Positions 44,876 through 54,516 are shown, counted from the stretch's first letter. The stretch: DNA of 64,000 nucleotides from [Pseudomonas] carboxydohydrogena (GCF_029030725.1 NZ_CP113162.1:2602501-2666500), one strand, 5' to 3'. Numbers and translations are program-made. Notes: generated by a model not told the origin, from the letters alone.

Positions 44876-46021
44876 TTATCTGAAGCGCAGATTTTCTCGT
44901 GATAGCTGGCTGATCGAGGTGCATCCCATCAGCTTCATGTCGCGCTCGAGTTCAACCCGCAGCAGGCCAAGCGCACGCTCCACACCGGATTGGCCGGCGG
45001 CGGCAAGCGGATAAAGATAGTAGCGCCCAAGGCCGACCGCTTTCGCACCAAGCGACAATGCCTTCAGGATATGCGTTCCGCGCTGGATGCCCCCGTCCAT
45101 CATGACGTCGATCCGGTCTCCGACCGCATCGACGACTTCAGCGAGATGATCGAACGGCGCGCGCGAACCATCGAGCTGGCGGCCACCATGATTTGAAAGG
45201 ATGATCCCCGCGCAGCCGATATCCGCCGCACGTTTCGCATCTTCGACCGACATGATGCCCTTGAGGCAGAACGGCCCGTTCCAGTTGCGCACCATCTCGG
45301 CCACATCGTCCCAGTTCATCGAGGGATCCAGCATGTCCGTAAAATAGCGGCCGATCGACATCGCGCCGCCGCTCATGTCGACGTGATCTTCCAGTTGCGG
45401 CAGCCTGAAGCGCTCATGGGTGACATACTGGAGGCCCCACATCGGCTTGATCGCAAATTGCAGCATGCCGGCAAGCGTCAGGCGGAAGGGGATGCTGAAC
45501 CCCGTGCGCAAATCGCGCTCGCGGTTGCCGCCGGTGATGCTGTCCACCGTCAGCATCATGACGTCGACGCCCGCCTCCTTGGCCCGTTGCATCATGGCAT
45601 GATTGAGACCACGGTCCCGGTGGAAGTAGAACTGATAGATTTGCGGCGTGTCGTGCGTTTCGCGCAACTCCTCGAGGCTCACCGTGCCAAGGGAAGAGAC
45701 TCCAAACATCGTCCCAAGCCCCGCGGAAGCAGCTGCGACCGCGCGTTCGCCCCGATAGTGAAACAATCGCTGTAGCGCCGTCGGCGAACAGTAGAACGGT
45801 GTCGCGAGCCTCTGACCCATCACAGTGACTGAGAGATCGACCTCCCGCGCGCCCCGCAACACGTTCGGAACGAGATCGCAATCCTCAAAGCTCGTGGTGT
45901 TGCGGCGCTGGCTGCTTTCGTCGTCCGCGCCGCCGTCGATGTAGTTGAAAATCGGCCCGGGGAGGCGCTGACGCGCAAGCCGCCGGAAGTCATGGAAGTT
46001 GTGACATTGGTTCAGGCGCAT
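44876..46021 (-). CDS. lldD: FMN-dependent alpha-hydroxy-acid dehydrogenase (L-lactate type)
   Basis: A 381-residue member of the lactate/glycolate oxidase family: [44 protein letters not shown], the FMN- and substrate-binding [16 protein letters not shown] with the catalytic His, and [27 protein letters not shown]. It differs clearly from the LldD at 12595 (for instance [13 protein letters not shown] in place of [12 protein letters not shown]), so the two are not recent duplicates. Position after the lactate permease makes L-lactate the likely substrate. Glycolate or another hydroxy acid is possible. The ATG at 46021 has GGAG five bases upstream. Confidence 0.88.
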   Translation of the reverse strand: MRLNQCHNFHDFRRLARQRLPGPIFNYIDGGADDESSQRRNTTSFEDCDLVPNVLRGAREVDLSVTVMGQRLATPFYCSPTALQRLFHYRGERAVAAASAGLGTMFGVSSLGTVSLEELRETHDTPQIYQFYFHRDRGLNHAMMQRAKEAGVDVMMLTVDSITGGNRERDLRTGFSIPFRLTLAGMLQFAIKPMWGLQYVTHERFRLPQLEDHVDMSGGAMSIGRYFTDMLDPSMNWDDVAEMVRNWNGPFCLKGIMSVEDAKRAADIGCAGIILSNHGGRQLDGSRAPFDHLAEVVDAVGDRIDVMMDGGIQRGTHILKALSLGAKAVGLGRYYLYPLAAAGQSGVERALGLLRVELERDMKLMGCTSISQLSRENLRFR

Positions 46022-46099
46022 GATCTCCAGACCATCGTTGGGCAATAAAGGGGGTCTCGAATGAAAAGAGGCGGAGGATGCGATCCCCCGCCTCTCTCA

Positions 46100-47755
46100 T
46101 CAGTGCACCAGGAGACTAAGCGGCCAGAGATAGGCCTGACCGAGCACCAGGAAGCCGACAAGAACGGCCAGCGCGAGGCTGTGGAAGAACACGAAGCGCA
46201 GGATGGTGCCTTCGTGTCCGTACCATTTGGTTGCAGTTGATGCGACGACGATGCTCTGGGCGTCGATCATCTTGCCCATCACACCTCCAGAACTGTTGGC
46301 GGCCGCCATCAGCACCGGGTTCAGGCCCAGTTGCTGGGCGCTGATTTTTTGCAAGCCGCCGAACAGCACATTCGAGGACGTATCGGAGCCTGTGAGAGCA
46401 ACGCCAAGCCAGCCGATGATCGCGCCGAAGAACGGGTAGAAAACGCCGGTCTTGGCCATGGCGAGGCCGAGCGTTGCGTCGGTGCCCGAGTACTTGGTCA
46501 CGAAACCCAGCGCCAGCATGCAGGCAATCGTCAGCAACGAATAGCGGACGAGAGCCAAAGTCTTGCCGAACACCCTGATGAGGCCGAGCGGCGTGTAGCC
46601 AAGCAGAAAACCGGACACGAGTGCCGAGAGGAAGATGCCCGTACCGGCGGCCGACAGAATGTTGAATGCGTAGACCGCTCCCTCCGGAGTTAGCTTCGCC
46701 ACGACCGGCGGCGCTTTCAGGATCAGATTGTGAAGCCCTTCGACCGGGAAGCGACCGATCCAGATGCCGTCAAGCCATGCTTTCACCTGGGGCGTGCCCC
46801 ACGCGAACACAAACAGGGAGAGGACGATCCAAGGCATCCAGGCCCGAGCAACTGCGCCCGCCGAGGTCTTGTCAGCCTGATGTTCGTGTTCTTCTTCCTT
46901 TTGAGTTTTTCTGAATCTCTCAGGCATCTCTTTCAGAACGCGCTTGGGCTGCCAGACTTGCAGGAACGCCCACAGGCAGATCATCGACGAGATGGCTGCG
47001 ATAACGTCGACCAGCCAGGGCCCGTGGAAGTTCGACACCAGATATTGAGGAACCGCGAATGAAACGCCAGCAACGAGAATGGCGGGCCAGACCTCAATCA
47101 TCTTGCGGAAGCCGACGAACGCCCAGATCAGCCAGAACGGAACGATCAAAGAGAAGAACGGAAGCTGCCGACCGATCATGCCGGACAGCGCGTGCAGATC
47201 GAGACCCGTGACCGCAGCAAGCGCGATGACCGGCGTTCCCAATGCGCCGTAAGCAACAGGCGCTGTATTGGCAATAAGCGACAAACCCGAAGCAGCAAGC
47301 GGCGAGAAGCCAAGGCCGATGAGCATCGCCGCAGTCACGGCAACCGGCGTGCCAAACCCAGCCGCGCCTTCGAAAAACGCGCCAAGCGAAAATGCGATGA
47401 AGAGCAGTTGTAGCCGCCGGTCGTCGCTCAGGCTGCTGATCGAGCGCTGTAGAACCTCGAACTCGCCTTTTTCGTTGGTGAGCTGGTAGAGGAAGATGAT
47501 GTTGAGCACCAGCCAGCCGATCGGAAGCACGCCAAACGCGGCCCCATAGGCGGCTGAAAGGCCCGCCAGCTTCACCGGCATGCCGAAACCGAAAACTGCG
47601 ACAGCCAGCGCAGCCCCCAGCCCTAATATCGCGGCCCAATGCGCCTTGATCTCAAAAACGGCAATCGCGCCCAACAGCACGATGACCGGCAATGCTGCCA
47701 CCGCCGTCGAAAGCCAAGGGTTGTTAAAGGGGTCGTAAACTTGGGTCCACGTCAC
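46100..47755 (-). CDS. lctP: L-lactate permease
   Basis: A 551-residue lactate/glycolate permease of the LctP family with about 12-14 membrane segments. The N-terminus WTQVYDPFNNPWLSTAVAALP matches E. coli LldP, as do SLGAFFEGAAGFGTPVAVTAAML, NTAPVAYGALGTPV and MGKMIDAQSIVVA. The start is a GTG with a full AAGGAGG site. The ATG 16 codons upstream lacks family similarity. First gene of the unit lctP-lldD-receptor-dld, divergent from the GntR regulator. Confidence 0.95.
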   Translation of the reverse strand: MTWTQVYDPFNNPWLSTAVAALPVIVLLGAIAVFEIKAHWAAILGLGAALAVAVFGFGMPVKLAGLSAAYGAAFGVLPIGWLVLNIIFLYQLTNEKGEFEVLQRSISSLSDDRRLQLLFIAFSLGAFFEGAAGFGTPVAVTAAMLIGLGFSPLAASGLSLIANTAPVAYGALGTPVIALAAVTGLDLHALSGMIGRQLPFFSLIVPFWLIWAFVGFRKMIEVWPAILVAGVSFAVPQYLVSNFHGPWLVDVIAAISSMICLWAFLQVWQPKRVLKEMPERFRKTQKEEEHEHQADKTSAGAVARAWMPWIVLSLFVFAWGTPQVKAWLDGIWIGRFPVEGLHNLILKAPPVVAKLTPEGAVYAFNILSAAGTGIFLSALVSGFLLGYTPLGLIRVFGKTLALVRYSLLTIACMLALGFVTKYSGTDATLGLAMAKTGVFYPFFGAIIGWLGVALTGSDTSSNVLFGGLQKISAQQLGLNPVLMAAANSSGGVMGKMIDAQSIVVASTATKWYGHEGTILRFVFFHSLALAVLVGFLVLGQAYLWPLSLLVH

Positions 47756-47825
47756 AAAGGCCTCCTTGATGTTTCCTTGCAAAAGGGCTGCCGCTTTGGT
47801 CACGATCTTTAAATAATTTTCGGTT

Positions 47826-47844
47826 TGGTAAAATTAACTTACCA
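47826..47844. promoter_or_regulatory. Operator candidate between lctP and gntR
   Basis: TGGTAAAATTAACTTACCA is an inverted repeat (TGGTAA and TTACCA around seven bases). TGGT/ACCA half-sites are characteristic of the FadR/PdhR/LldR group of GntR regulators, and such a gene begins 111 bp away. It is 71 bp before the lctP start. Confidence 0.65.
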
Positions 47845-47954
47845 TAAGTGTCAATAGGGAATTTATATAGACCATTGGCAGTAGAATTGGATCGCACTTG
47901 ACCGGGGGGCTTATTCGGTCATAGTCGGTCGAATTCATTCGATCCGCCAATGAG

Positions 47955-48728
47955 ATGGGGAGTGTCTTGAGAAACCTTGTGCGAGGACCAAAAGTCTCGG
48001 AAGCGATGGCCGCGCACATCGAAAAGCTCATTCTGGAAGGTGTGCTGCGGCCGGGCGAAAAACTTGCGCCAGAACGTGAGCTTTCCGAAAAACTCGATGT
48101 CTCGCGCCCAACGCTTCGCGAGGCGTTTGAGATTCTCGAAGGGCGCGGTTTGCTGGTCAGCAGCCGATCAGGAACCTTCGTTGCGCAATTCCTCACGCCG
48201 CTCTTCCAGCCCCTCGCGGCGCTGCTGCAAGACAAGCCACGGGTCACCGCCGATTACTTCGAATTCCGGAGCATTCAGGAAGCGCACGCGGCTCGATTTG
48301 CGGCCATGCGTGCCACCGACGTCGATCGTCAGGGAATCCAGCAATGCATGGAGCAAATGCAGAAGGCTCACCAGCTAGACGACCCGACGCAGGAAGGCGA
48401 TGCGGATGTCGACCTTCATCTCTTGATCTATGAGGCAAGCCATAACGTCGTACTGCTACACATTATGCGTGCTCTCTCCGATCTTCTGCGCAACGACATT
48501 TTCTACAATCGCGCACAGCTCTACCTGCGGGAGGGCGTACGCAATCAGTTGCTCGAGCAACATCTCGCCATCGCGCGAGCCGTGATCGCAGGCAAAGCCA
48601 AGGATGCCGAAACCGCCGCAGCGCAACACATCCGCTTTACTTTTGAAACGGTAGAGGAGATTCGGCGCGACAGCTTGCGGCTGGAAACGTCACTCAGCCG
48701 CGTGAACCGCAGCGACTTCCTGGCATGA
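47955..48728 (+). CDS. GntR-family (FCD) regulator of lactate genes
   Basis: A 257-residue regulator. The winged helix (about 12-80) has LILEGVLRPGEKLAPERELSEK, typical of GntR (shown here by LRPGEKLAPERELSEKL), and SRPTLREAFEILEGRGLL. The FCD effector domain follows, with metal/ligand His residues in VDLHLLIYEASHN and LLEQHLAIARAV. It resembles LldR/PdhR, and its position next to lctP and the TGGTAA/TTACCA site support control of the lactate unit. It is the last gene of the high-GC core before the island. Confidence 0.88.
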   Translation: MGSVLRNLVRGPKVSEAMAAHIEKLILEGVLRPGEKLAPERELSEKLDVSRPTLREAFEILEGRGLLVSSRSGTFVAQFLTPLFQPLAALLQDKPRVTADYFEFRSIQEAHAARFAAMRATDVDRQGIQQCMEQMQKAHQLDDPTQEGDADVDLHLLIYEASHNVVLLHIMRALSDLLRNDIFYNRAQLYLREGVRNQLLEQHLAIARAVIAGKAKDAETAAAQHIRFTFETVEEIRRDSLRLETSLSRVNRSDFLA

Positions 48729-48868
48729 CGATGAGCTGCTGCGGATTAAGCACGGCACGCACGACTGTTTTCCGGGAAACGAGGATTTCGGGCCGGAGAC
48801 CGGCTGCCCAAATCAAGCACCTTGGCCCTCGACGGCTCTCCCTGGAGATTTAAACGCGAACAATGAAG

Positions 48869-48890
48869 CCCGCCAAATGCGGGTATTTCT
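48869..48890 (+). terminator. Small hairpin after the GntR gene
   Basis: CCCGC and GCGGG pair around CAAAT and are followed by TATTTCT. The stem is short (5 bp), so this is a weak factor-independent terminator at best. It is 140 bp beyond the regulator stop. Confidence 0.4.
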
Positions 48891-48914
48891 GACAAGTTCA
48901 AGAAATCTCTCTCG

Positions 48915-49051
48915 TGTGCCGACACATTAAGAAGGAGTCGATTGGGGCTCCTAAGTCTCTAATATTTCAATGAGTACGATTTAAGAACGAGTCGGTCTTC
49001 TCTTTAAGAGTGAGTCGATTCGTACTGTTTCTACCTAAGACCGAGTCGGTT
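48915..49051. repeat. Four repeated 17-bp units, probable transposon end
   Basis: Four direct copies follow the pattern TTAAGANNGAGTCGRTY: 48927-48943, 48981-48997, 49004-49020 and 49035-49051 (the last begins with C). A TGT-starting 12-mer, TGTGCCGACACA (48915-48926), abuts the first. A TGT terminus and several same-direction binding sites within about 140 bp are the layout of Tn7/Tn5053-type transposon ends bound by TnsB/TniA. tniB- and tniQ-type genes occur 3 kb to the right. The gap 48729-49272 holds no gene. Confidence 0.6.
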
Positions 49052-49272
49052 TCTACAACTGTTTGATATCGCTGATTTCAAGCGCATGCTGGAATCGACC
49101 ATTATTTTTTTTCAAAGATCGTAGAACAGCCTGGAGCACGCCGTTCTTACCAATCTGCGAGCATGATCGCCTCAAAGGGAGACTTGGCAGGTCGAACGAA
49201 CCCTGAATAAATAAAGGCAAGATCGCCTTCTGACAGTTTCAGTCAAGAATTCTCCGACGGAACCTCACTCCT

Positions 49273-49935
49273 ATGCCGATAATCAACACGGAGATTTTTA
49301 AGAAGACTTTCACCACCACCCCAATTGAGATTTCTCCTCCGATCTATGGGCTTTGTCGTGAACTCAACCCGAACAATAAGCCCATTTGGGTGGCCACCAG
49401 GCCAGACCCAGATGCGATCGTCAGCGAATGTTTCGGCAACGTCGCAAGCAAAGTCGCACGCGGCGGTGGTTCATTACTTTTTGGATGGACCATCTGGGAA
49501 TGGCCACGCGTATTTATCGAGGCCGAGCATCACGCCGTTTGGGAGAATAATGGTGAACTCCTTGACATTACACCTCACGCTTCTGGTGAGCGCCGCATTC
49601 TGTTTTTACCAGATCCCGGCCGTACGTACGATTTTGAAGACAAGAAGCGCATTATCAATGTGAAGCGAAGTTTGGGTACATTTGCGAGTGTAAATCGATG
49701 GATCGATACCAGTGACACTCTTCAACGGACGATGGAGGCCAACTCGGTCGGAAATGAAATCCGAATGAATCGCAGTCGGCTTAAAGCGCTCTGGGAGGAT
49801 ACCCGAAATGCCCAGGCGCAAATAATCGTAGATCTTGCCTCCAGCACGAAGGTCAACGCTCCCTGCTTTTGCGGCAGCGGAAAGAAATTCAAGAAATGCT
49901 GTGCGCCCCTCGTCGATCTCTCTCGGCACCGTTGA
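49273..49935 (+). CDS. Unknown protein with C-terminal SEC-C zinc motif
   Basis: A 220-residue protein. Only the C-terminal end is recognised: PCFCGSGKKFKKCCAPL (about 198-214) is a SEC-C metal-binding motif, found at the end of SecA and many unrelated proteins. The first 150 residues, including FGWTIWEWPRVFIEAEHHAV, look like the small enzyme-like domain that often precedes SEC-C in hypothetical proteins. The function is unknown. It is the first gene inside the presumed island and has lower GC than the lactate genes. Confidence 0.7.
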   Translation: MPIINTEIFKKTFTTTPIEISPPIYGLCRELNPNNKPIWVATRPDPDAIVSECFGNVASKVARGGGSLLFGWTIWEWPRVFIEAEHHAVWENNGELLDITPHASGERRILFLPDPGRTYDFEDKKRIINVKRSLGTFASVNRWIDTSDTLQRTMEANSVGNEIRMNRSRLKALWEDTRNAQAQIIVDLASSTKVNAPCFCGSGKKFKKCCAPLVDLSRHR

Positions 49936-49992
49936 AACTTAGCTGACCCAATTTTGTCGCAGAACGGAGTTCCAAACCAGCGCCGTAGAGCG

Positions 49993-50595
49993 ATGTCGCC
50001 GGGCAATAGCCTTTCAACCCAAAGGGATAACAGTTTGACCGAATTAGTAATTGGAGCCATCGTACTGACACTAGAGGAATCGCATATCCTAAGAGATATC
50101 AAGCTCCGTCAAGAGGAACTCCTTGGCGCGCATCATCTGGCTCATCGCAATGGTGAGCTAGTCTTGGAGATCATGGGGTCACTACTCAAACGAAATGCAA
50201 TTCCCGAGATGCGGTTGAGATACTTTGAGGATCCAGCATTTCGTACCGGGCGCATTAAAGGCTCGCATCGAGCGCTCTTTGAACGGAACAAGACGATTGG
50301 CGATGATATTTATCGCCATCCGAACTTCCTCATACATCTCCGATATTTTCTCTCAGGTGCGGATCTTCCAAGCAACGTAGCCGATACGTTCTCCCAGAAG
50401 GCCAAATCCTATAGCCACGTTGGACCTAGCGACGCCTTGGAATTGGGTGGCTTGGCGCGGGACCTCTCACGGAAATTCGGGTTGTTAGTAGATACCGAAG
50501 CGACCGCCGAAGAGTTCTATAAGCTCTCTCTAGATTGCGGAATCTATCACCGTCATGCCGCTGCTATCCGGGATCGCGTAAGATCAATGAAATAA
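49993..50595 (+). CDS. Hypothetical island protein
   Basis: A protein of about 200 residues from the ATG at 49993 (MSPGNSLSTQRDNSLTELVI). A TTG 13 codons earlier is possible but has no ribosome-binding site. It is helical and soluble, with charged stretches such as HILRDIKLRQEELLGAHHLAHRNG. No domain is recognised. It follows the SEC-C gene by about 55 bp and probably forms a unit with it. Confidence 0.6.
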   Translation: MSPGNSLSTQRDNSLTELVIGAIVLTLEESHILRDIKLRQEELLGAHHLAHRNGELVLEIMGSLLKRNAIPEMRLRYFEDPAFRTGRIKGSHRALFERNKTIGDDIYRHPNFLIHLRYFLSGADLPSNVADTFSQKAKSYSHVGPSDALELGGLARDLSRKFGLLVDTEATAEEFYKLSLDCGIYHRHAAAIRDRVRSMK

Positions 50596-50700
50596 CGCAC
50601 GTCGAAATTTGGGCGAGAGGGAAAACTGAATGAACAGCAACGCATCTGTACACACCGCCAGACAGCGTAAATTCTAGCGGTCGAACCGATGTCTCACCGG

Positions 50701-50823
50701 TCAGAAGCGCGAAGCCGCCAGTACCGCGAGAACAATCAATAATGCGACCCAAATCCCGAAAACGCCTTCGGCATCAATTTTAATCCCCCAGAATCGAATT
50801 CCCAGCTTGGATCGTTTGGACAT
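50701..50823 (-). CDS. Small single-pass membrane protein
   Basis: A possible 40-residue protein: MSKRSKLGIRFWGIKIDAEG, then a hydrophobic helix (FGIWVALLIVLAVLAA) to the end. The basic start and clean helix look real. A GGAG lies about ten bases upstream. A longer start at 50907 is less likely. Small membrane peptides in defence islands can be toxins or effectors, but nothing here proves that. Confidence 0.45.
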   Translation of the reverse strand: MSKRSKLGIRFWGIKIDAEGVFGIWVALLIVLAVLAASRF

Positions 50824-51183
50824 CGCGCAGTTCTCCATAAAATTTGAAAACTGCTGCTCGGGGGATTTCTTTTTGTCCCGATCTTCTGCCCGCTCGTCAA
50901 CCAACAATTACCGGGCGTCCGGATTTTTCGTTGAAGCTGCCTTCAACCAGCCTTGAAGCACGTTTGAAACACCATTTGCCCCCGCCACCGTCCCCGGGAT
51001 GCCTGATGCGTCGTTTTCTCATAGGTAGCCGGTAAAGTGATTCGCCTGGGACCGGGGAGTGTGAATTCGATCTTGATCGAGTGCCGTGCCCGTTGCAGAG
51101 AGCACTCCGGCGACCAGATGAGCGAAGCACCCCGCCGATGCATTAATTTGCACCGTTTATTCTCCACAATTTGTCGGCCCCGC
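50824..51183. other. Stretch with no supported gene
   Basis: About 360 bases between the small membrane gene and the next minus-strand gene. Minus-strand frames of 70-80 codons cross it, but they overlap each other in different frames, have no recognisable domain and share no neighbour-like codon use. Degraded sequence is the best reading. Confidence 0.35.
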
Positions 51184-51897
51184 TTACCAGATATCTTTTG
51201 GCGAAATCGAAATGGCCTTCTTGCGGTCTAGGTCGTCAACGAATTCGGTCCAAGCTGCCTTCCCCACCCGCAGCGAGCAGTAAGCGCCAGCCATCGCCGC
51301 GAAAGCCCTCAACACAAGCAAAAGATCATCGACAAACTCCAATAACTGGCTCGGCACGGAGGTGCCGTAAGCAAGGAAAATGGCATCGCGATAGTTCGCC
51401 TTTCCGCGATATCGAGAGGCCTGATGGAGAAAGCCAATACCGCGCCGAGCGTATGCTTCGTCGCGCAATTGACGCGCCGCTTTCGTCCGAAAATCAGAGA
51501 CCTCCAACTCCCGAAATGCCGCAGCACCTCTCACTCGCTCATCGATATTCCATCGTTCCCATCCAGCGGTCCCGGAAAGATATTCCGCACAACAACCCCA
51601 TGCTTCTTCCACAGCGGAGGGTTTATTGACCAACGAATGCTTGCCCCTTGACCAAACCGACGCAAGTTCTGCGTCGGCGGTGCTCGGAAGAACGCTGGAC
51701 AAACAATCTGCAAACGGGTGTACCGACAGGTTCTTGGCCGGAAAACGATTTTGCCAATTTTTTGCGGTCTCCGCATGATTGTCCTGGAATGCGCCGTCCA
51801 TTGCTGCGGTCATAGCAGACGCGGCACTGTAGACACCGTAGTACCACGCAACGATCGCCGTACGCGCGACATCAGCCTTATTGGCAGCGGACGTCAA
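51184..51897 (-). CDS. Hypothetical protein, possibly 5'-truncated
   Basis: A 237-residue frame beginning with TTG (the codon at 51897). The first part, ARTAIVAWYYGVYSAASAM, resembles the helix of HEPN-like proteins, but I see no clear R-x4-6-H pair. The tail FVDDLLLVLRAFAAMAGAYC is helical. The same frame stays open upstream to about 51955 with plausible coding sequence (HQALVLNQIAALQAL) but without a normal start codon, and there it meets the headless TniB remnant on the other strand. I therefore suspect that its own 5' end was lost in a rearrangement. Confidence 0.5.
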   Translation of the reverse strand: MTSAANKADVARTAIVAWYYGVYSAASAMTAAMDGAFQDNHAETAKNWQNRFPAKNLSVHPFADCLSSVLPSTADAELASVWSRGKHSLVNKPSAVEEAWGCCAEYLSGTAGWERWNIDERVRGAAAFRELEVSDFRTKAARQLRDEAYARRGIGFLHQASRYRGKANYRDAIFLAYGTSVPSQLLEFVDDLLLVLRAFAAMAGAYCSLRVGKAAWTEFVDDLDRKKAISISPKDIW

Positions 51898-51936
51898 AGC
51901 CTGCAGTGCTGCGATCTGATTCAGGACGAGAGCTTG

Positions 51937-52422
51937 GTGAACGATGGAATTTTCTCAATCGTTTGTGTCGGCACCAACGAATTGGCTCAGTTGTTCGCGG
52001 CCGACAAGGAATTGGCCGGACGCCTGGTCGATACGGTCGATTTCGGCGCGTTCAGCATCAAAGAGCGTGAGGAACGAGATTACTTCTTCAATTTCGTCGG
52101 GCTTCTAGAAACCGAGATGTGCGAGCGGGGCGTCATCGACAAGGAGATCGGCCTCCTGGACACCGTTGAAAGCCGTGCATGCGTCTACGATTTCGCCGGC
52201 GGCGTGATCGGCAGCGTCAGCAGGATCATGAAAACGGCCTTGGACCGAACGTTTAGCGATGGTCGTGGTTCGATCGAATGGGATGACATCTCCAGATCGA
52301 TCCGTGCCCGGAACCATGCTTCGGAGGCGAGTGATGGCATCACCTATTTTGATCCCTTCCTCAAGGGACCGAAACGAGACACGCTTAGAATTCTCGCCGA
52401 AGAGGCAAGCGACGGATCATGA
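51937..52422 (+). pseudogene. TniB/TnsC-type transposition ATPase, 5'-truncated
   Basis: About 160 residues match the C-terminal half of TniB-type AAA+ proteins: FSIVCVGTNELAQLFAADKEL (read by its core VCVGTNELAQLF) corresponds to the strand after Walker B, and LAGRLVDTVDFGAF to the arginine-finger region. Then follow the LE-rich helix and GVIGSVSRIMKTALDRTF. Walker A and B are missing. No good start codon or ribosome site exists at the break (about 51930-51950). The 3' end overlaps the tniQ ATG by four bases, so the normal tniB-tniQ junction is kept and only the 5' part was lost. Confidence 0.7.
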
Positions 52423-54449
52423 CAATGACTCCGAAGCCAATCGCAGCGGGACGCTTGTCTGTTCTGTCGCCCAGCGAAGTGCGTCCCTTTGCGGTCAATC
52501 TCCCCTCCCCGGAGATTGACGAAAGTCTTCTCGGGTTTGTCACGCGATGCTTCAGCCGCACGCCTGCTAGGCAAACCGTACAGGCCCTCACGTTGGCGGG
52601 TATTGGAAAGCTTTCGCCGGAAAGCATTCCAACCACCCTCGTCAATTCTATGGAAATCTGGGGACTGTCTACACTTCTGCAGACGACCGAGAAAGAGATT
52701 GAAAAGCGCCTTTATCGTTCCGGAACGTTGAGCAATGGGAAAAGTGCCGCGATCGATTTCTTCGGCACGATGATCAGGTCGGCATATCGAATTCCGAATG
52801 TCCGGCGCGTATCGCCGCGAGCGTTGAAGAAATCACCACATCATCGGGCCGTCTGGGATCTGCGCATCTTCTCCTTCGATCCGGAAACCAAGGAAGCGCT
52901 TCTCGACAAATGTCCGGAATGTAAAAAACCACTGTCCTGGAATCGCGCATATGGAACGCATATGTGCGAATGGTGCCAAGACGAAGATGGATTCGCCCGG
53001 GTCGATCTCCGGGACTATCCGCAGCCATTGGTCGGGGTCGATGACGTCGAGGCACTGGATTTCCTTGTCGGATTGATCTCGCCGGATCCTGATGTTCGAC
53101 GAGAGACGCTCCGAAAAGCCGACCAGGAGATGTGGTCTCTACAATCCTGTTCTGAAATATTTGAGACAATCGTCGCTTTTGCGTGCGCCCTCCTCATGAA
53201 GAGCGATGGCACACGTTCAACCACCCTTGAACGACCCAAAAGTCACGAATCCTATCAAAGATTCACGCCCGAAATCCTGGCGTCAGCTGCACGTGTCATA
53301 CTGGATGGCAAGCGAGGGTTTGCAGTGCTTGCGGACAGAATTCGACGAGATGCGAAGGATCGCGTCGGATTCTACGGGGTAAAAAAGGAATTGTTGCCAC
53401 TGTTTTGTATGAGCCTCGACCAGCACCTCAGCGAAGCAACGCGAAAAATCATCCGCAGTGCCATTCATGATGACATGAGCGGAGCCGAATCCAGCACCCT
53501 CACCCGCCGCAATGATTATGCGCGGGATGACGGGTACATGGGGTTGAAACCATTGTCGGCGAAAACCGGAGTCCCGCCGCGGGTGTTGGCTCGATTGGCA
53601 GATAGTGGCTTGGTGAAGGTCATCACGGCAACCGGTGCGAAACGAGCGCCGAAGTTGATGAACTACGATGAGGTCGCACCGTTAATCGATATCTATAACG
53701 ATCGCATCCATCAGAAATTCGCGGCAGGTTGTCTCGGTATCGACGTCTCAGTCCTTCCTAGTCTGGAATCCCGCGAGCTGATCCATCGGATAGGAGGCCC
53801 GGCGACCGGGTTGTTCGAAAGCACGGACACCTATTTCCGGAATGGAGAGATCAAGGAATTGGCGGCGAAGATCGACGCTGCCATCCAACCACGCCCCGCC
53901 GGGGTGCAGCCTCTACGGCTGTCCAAAGCCGTAAAGCGTCTGGGGATGTCGCCCATTCCGTGGGGAGCAATCATTTCGGCCGTCGTATCCAGAAAGACGG
54001 AAATTCACCGCGTAGCGGGCGATAACAAGACGTGGAGGACCGGTTCCGGAACGTGCGATCTGCGTCAATTCATTGCAACAGTGCAATCCGAGGTTATTCC
54101 GGAAGACACGTCCGTCGCAGATAGATGGGTCGGCAATCGAACTGCCGCCGAAATGCTCCGCGTCAATGAAGCCACGATCAGCGCGCTGGCAAGCAGAGGC
54201 TTTCTAGATCGGTCCGGCCCGCACGCCCACACGCTGTATGACCGCGAGCAGATTGATGGCTTCTTCCGTCGGTACATTTTCATTCCGGAAATCGTCGAGA
54301 GAGCCAAGATCAGGCGATCGCGCGATGTTCGTCAGTGGCTGTCTGAAAGGGGCATCGAGGTCACACTTGAACTTGAGCCTAACAAGTACCTGGCCTTTGA
54401 TCGAAACGCCGTGGATAGCATTATCGAGGAAAACTCGTTGGCAGAATGA
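52419..54449 (+). CDS. tniQ: TniQ/TnsD-family transposition targeting protein
   Basis: A 676-residue protein. The N-terminal block LPSPEIDESLLGFVTRC (residues 28-44) is the TniQ start motif. A zinc finger follows, with Cys165, Cys168, Cys183 and Cys186 (CPECKKPL and HMCEWC). The C-terminal region has DNA-binding helices, for example WVGNRTAAEMLRVNEATIS. Its size is nearer TnsD than the shorter TniQ of Tn5053. Such proteins choose the insertion site and recruit the AAA+ regulator. The gene is intact although its partner tniB is truncated and no tniA/tnsB is in view. Confidence 0.82.
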   Translation: MTMTPKPIAAGRLSVLSPSEVRPFAVNLPSPEIDESLLGFVTRCFSRTPARQTVQALTLAGIGKLSPESIPTTLVNSMEIWGLSTLLQTTEKEIEKRLYRSGTLSNGKSAAIDFFGTMIRSAYRIPNVRRVSPRALKKSPHHRAVWDLRIFSFDPETKEALLDKCPECKKPLSWNRAYGTHMCEWCQDEDGFARVDLRDYPQPLVGVDDVEALDFLVGLISPDPDVRRETLRKADQEMWSLQSCSEIFETIVAFACALLMKSDGTRSTTLERPKSHESYQRFTPEILASAARVILDGKRGFAVLADRIRRDAKDRVGFYGVKKELLPLFCMSLDQHLSEATRKIIRSAIHDDMSGAESSTLTRRNDYARDDGYMGLKPLSAKTGVPPRVLARLADSGLVKVITATGAKRAPKLMNYDEVAPLIDIYNDRIHQKFAAGCLGIDVSVLPSLESRELIHRIGGPATGLFESTDTYFRNGEIKELAAKIDAAIQPRPAGVQPLRLSKAVKRLGMSPIPWGAIISAVVSRKTEIHRVAGDNKTWRTGSGTCDLRQFIATVQSEVIPEDTSVADRWVGNRTAAEMLRVNEATISALASRGFLDRSGPHAHTLYDREQIDGFFRRYIFIPEIVERAKIRRSRDVRQWLSERGIEVTLELEPNKYLAFDRNAVDSIIEENSLAE

Positions 54450-54516
54450 CACCATACTGAGGCTAAGCTCCGACCTCACATAAGTTCGACGCGTTCCGTT
54501 GTTTTGATCGTCAGCA

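Noticed and set aside
48927-49051. A CRISPR array made of the GAGTCG repeats
   Set aside because: Units are only about 17 bp, degenerate, and unevenly spaced (54, 23 and 31 bp). No cas genes occur.
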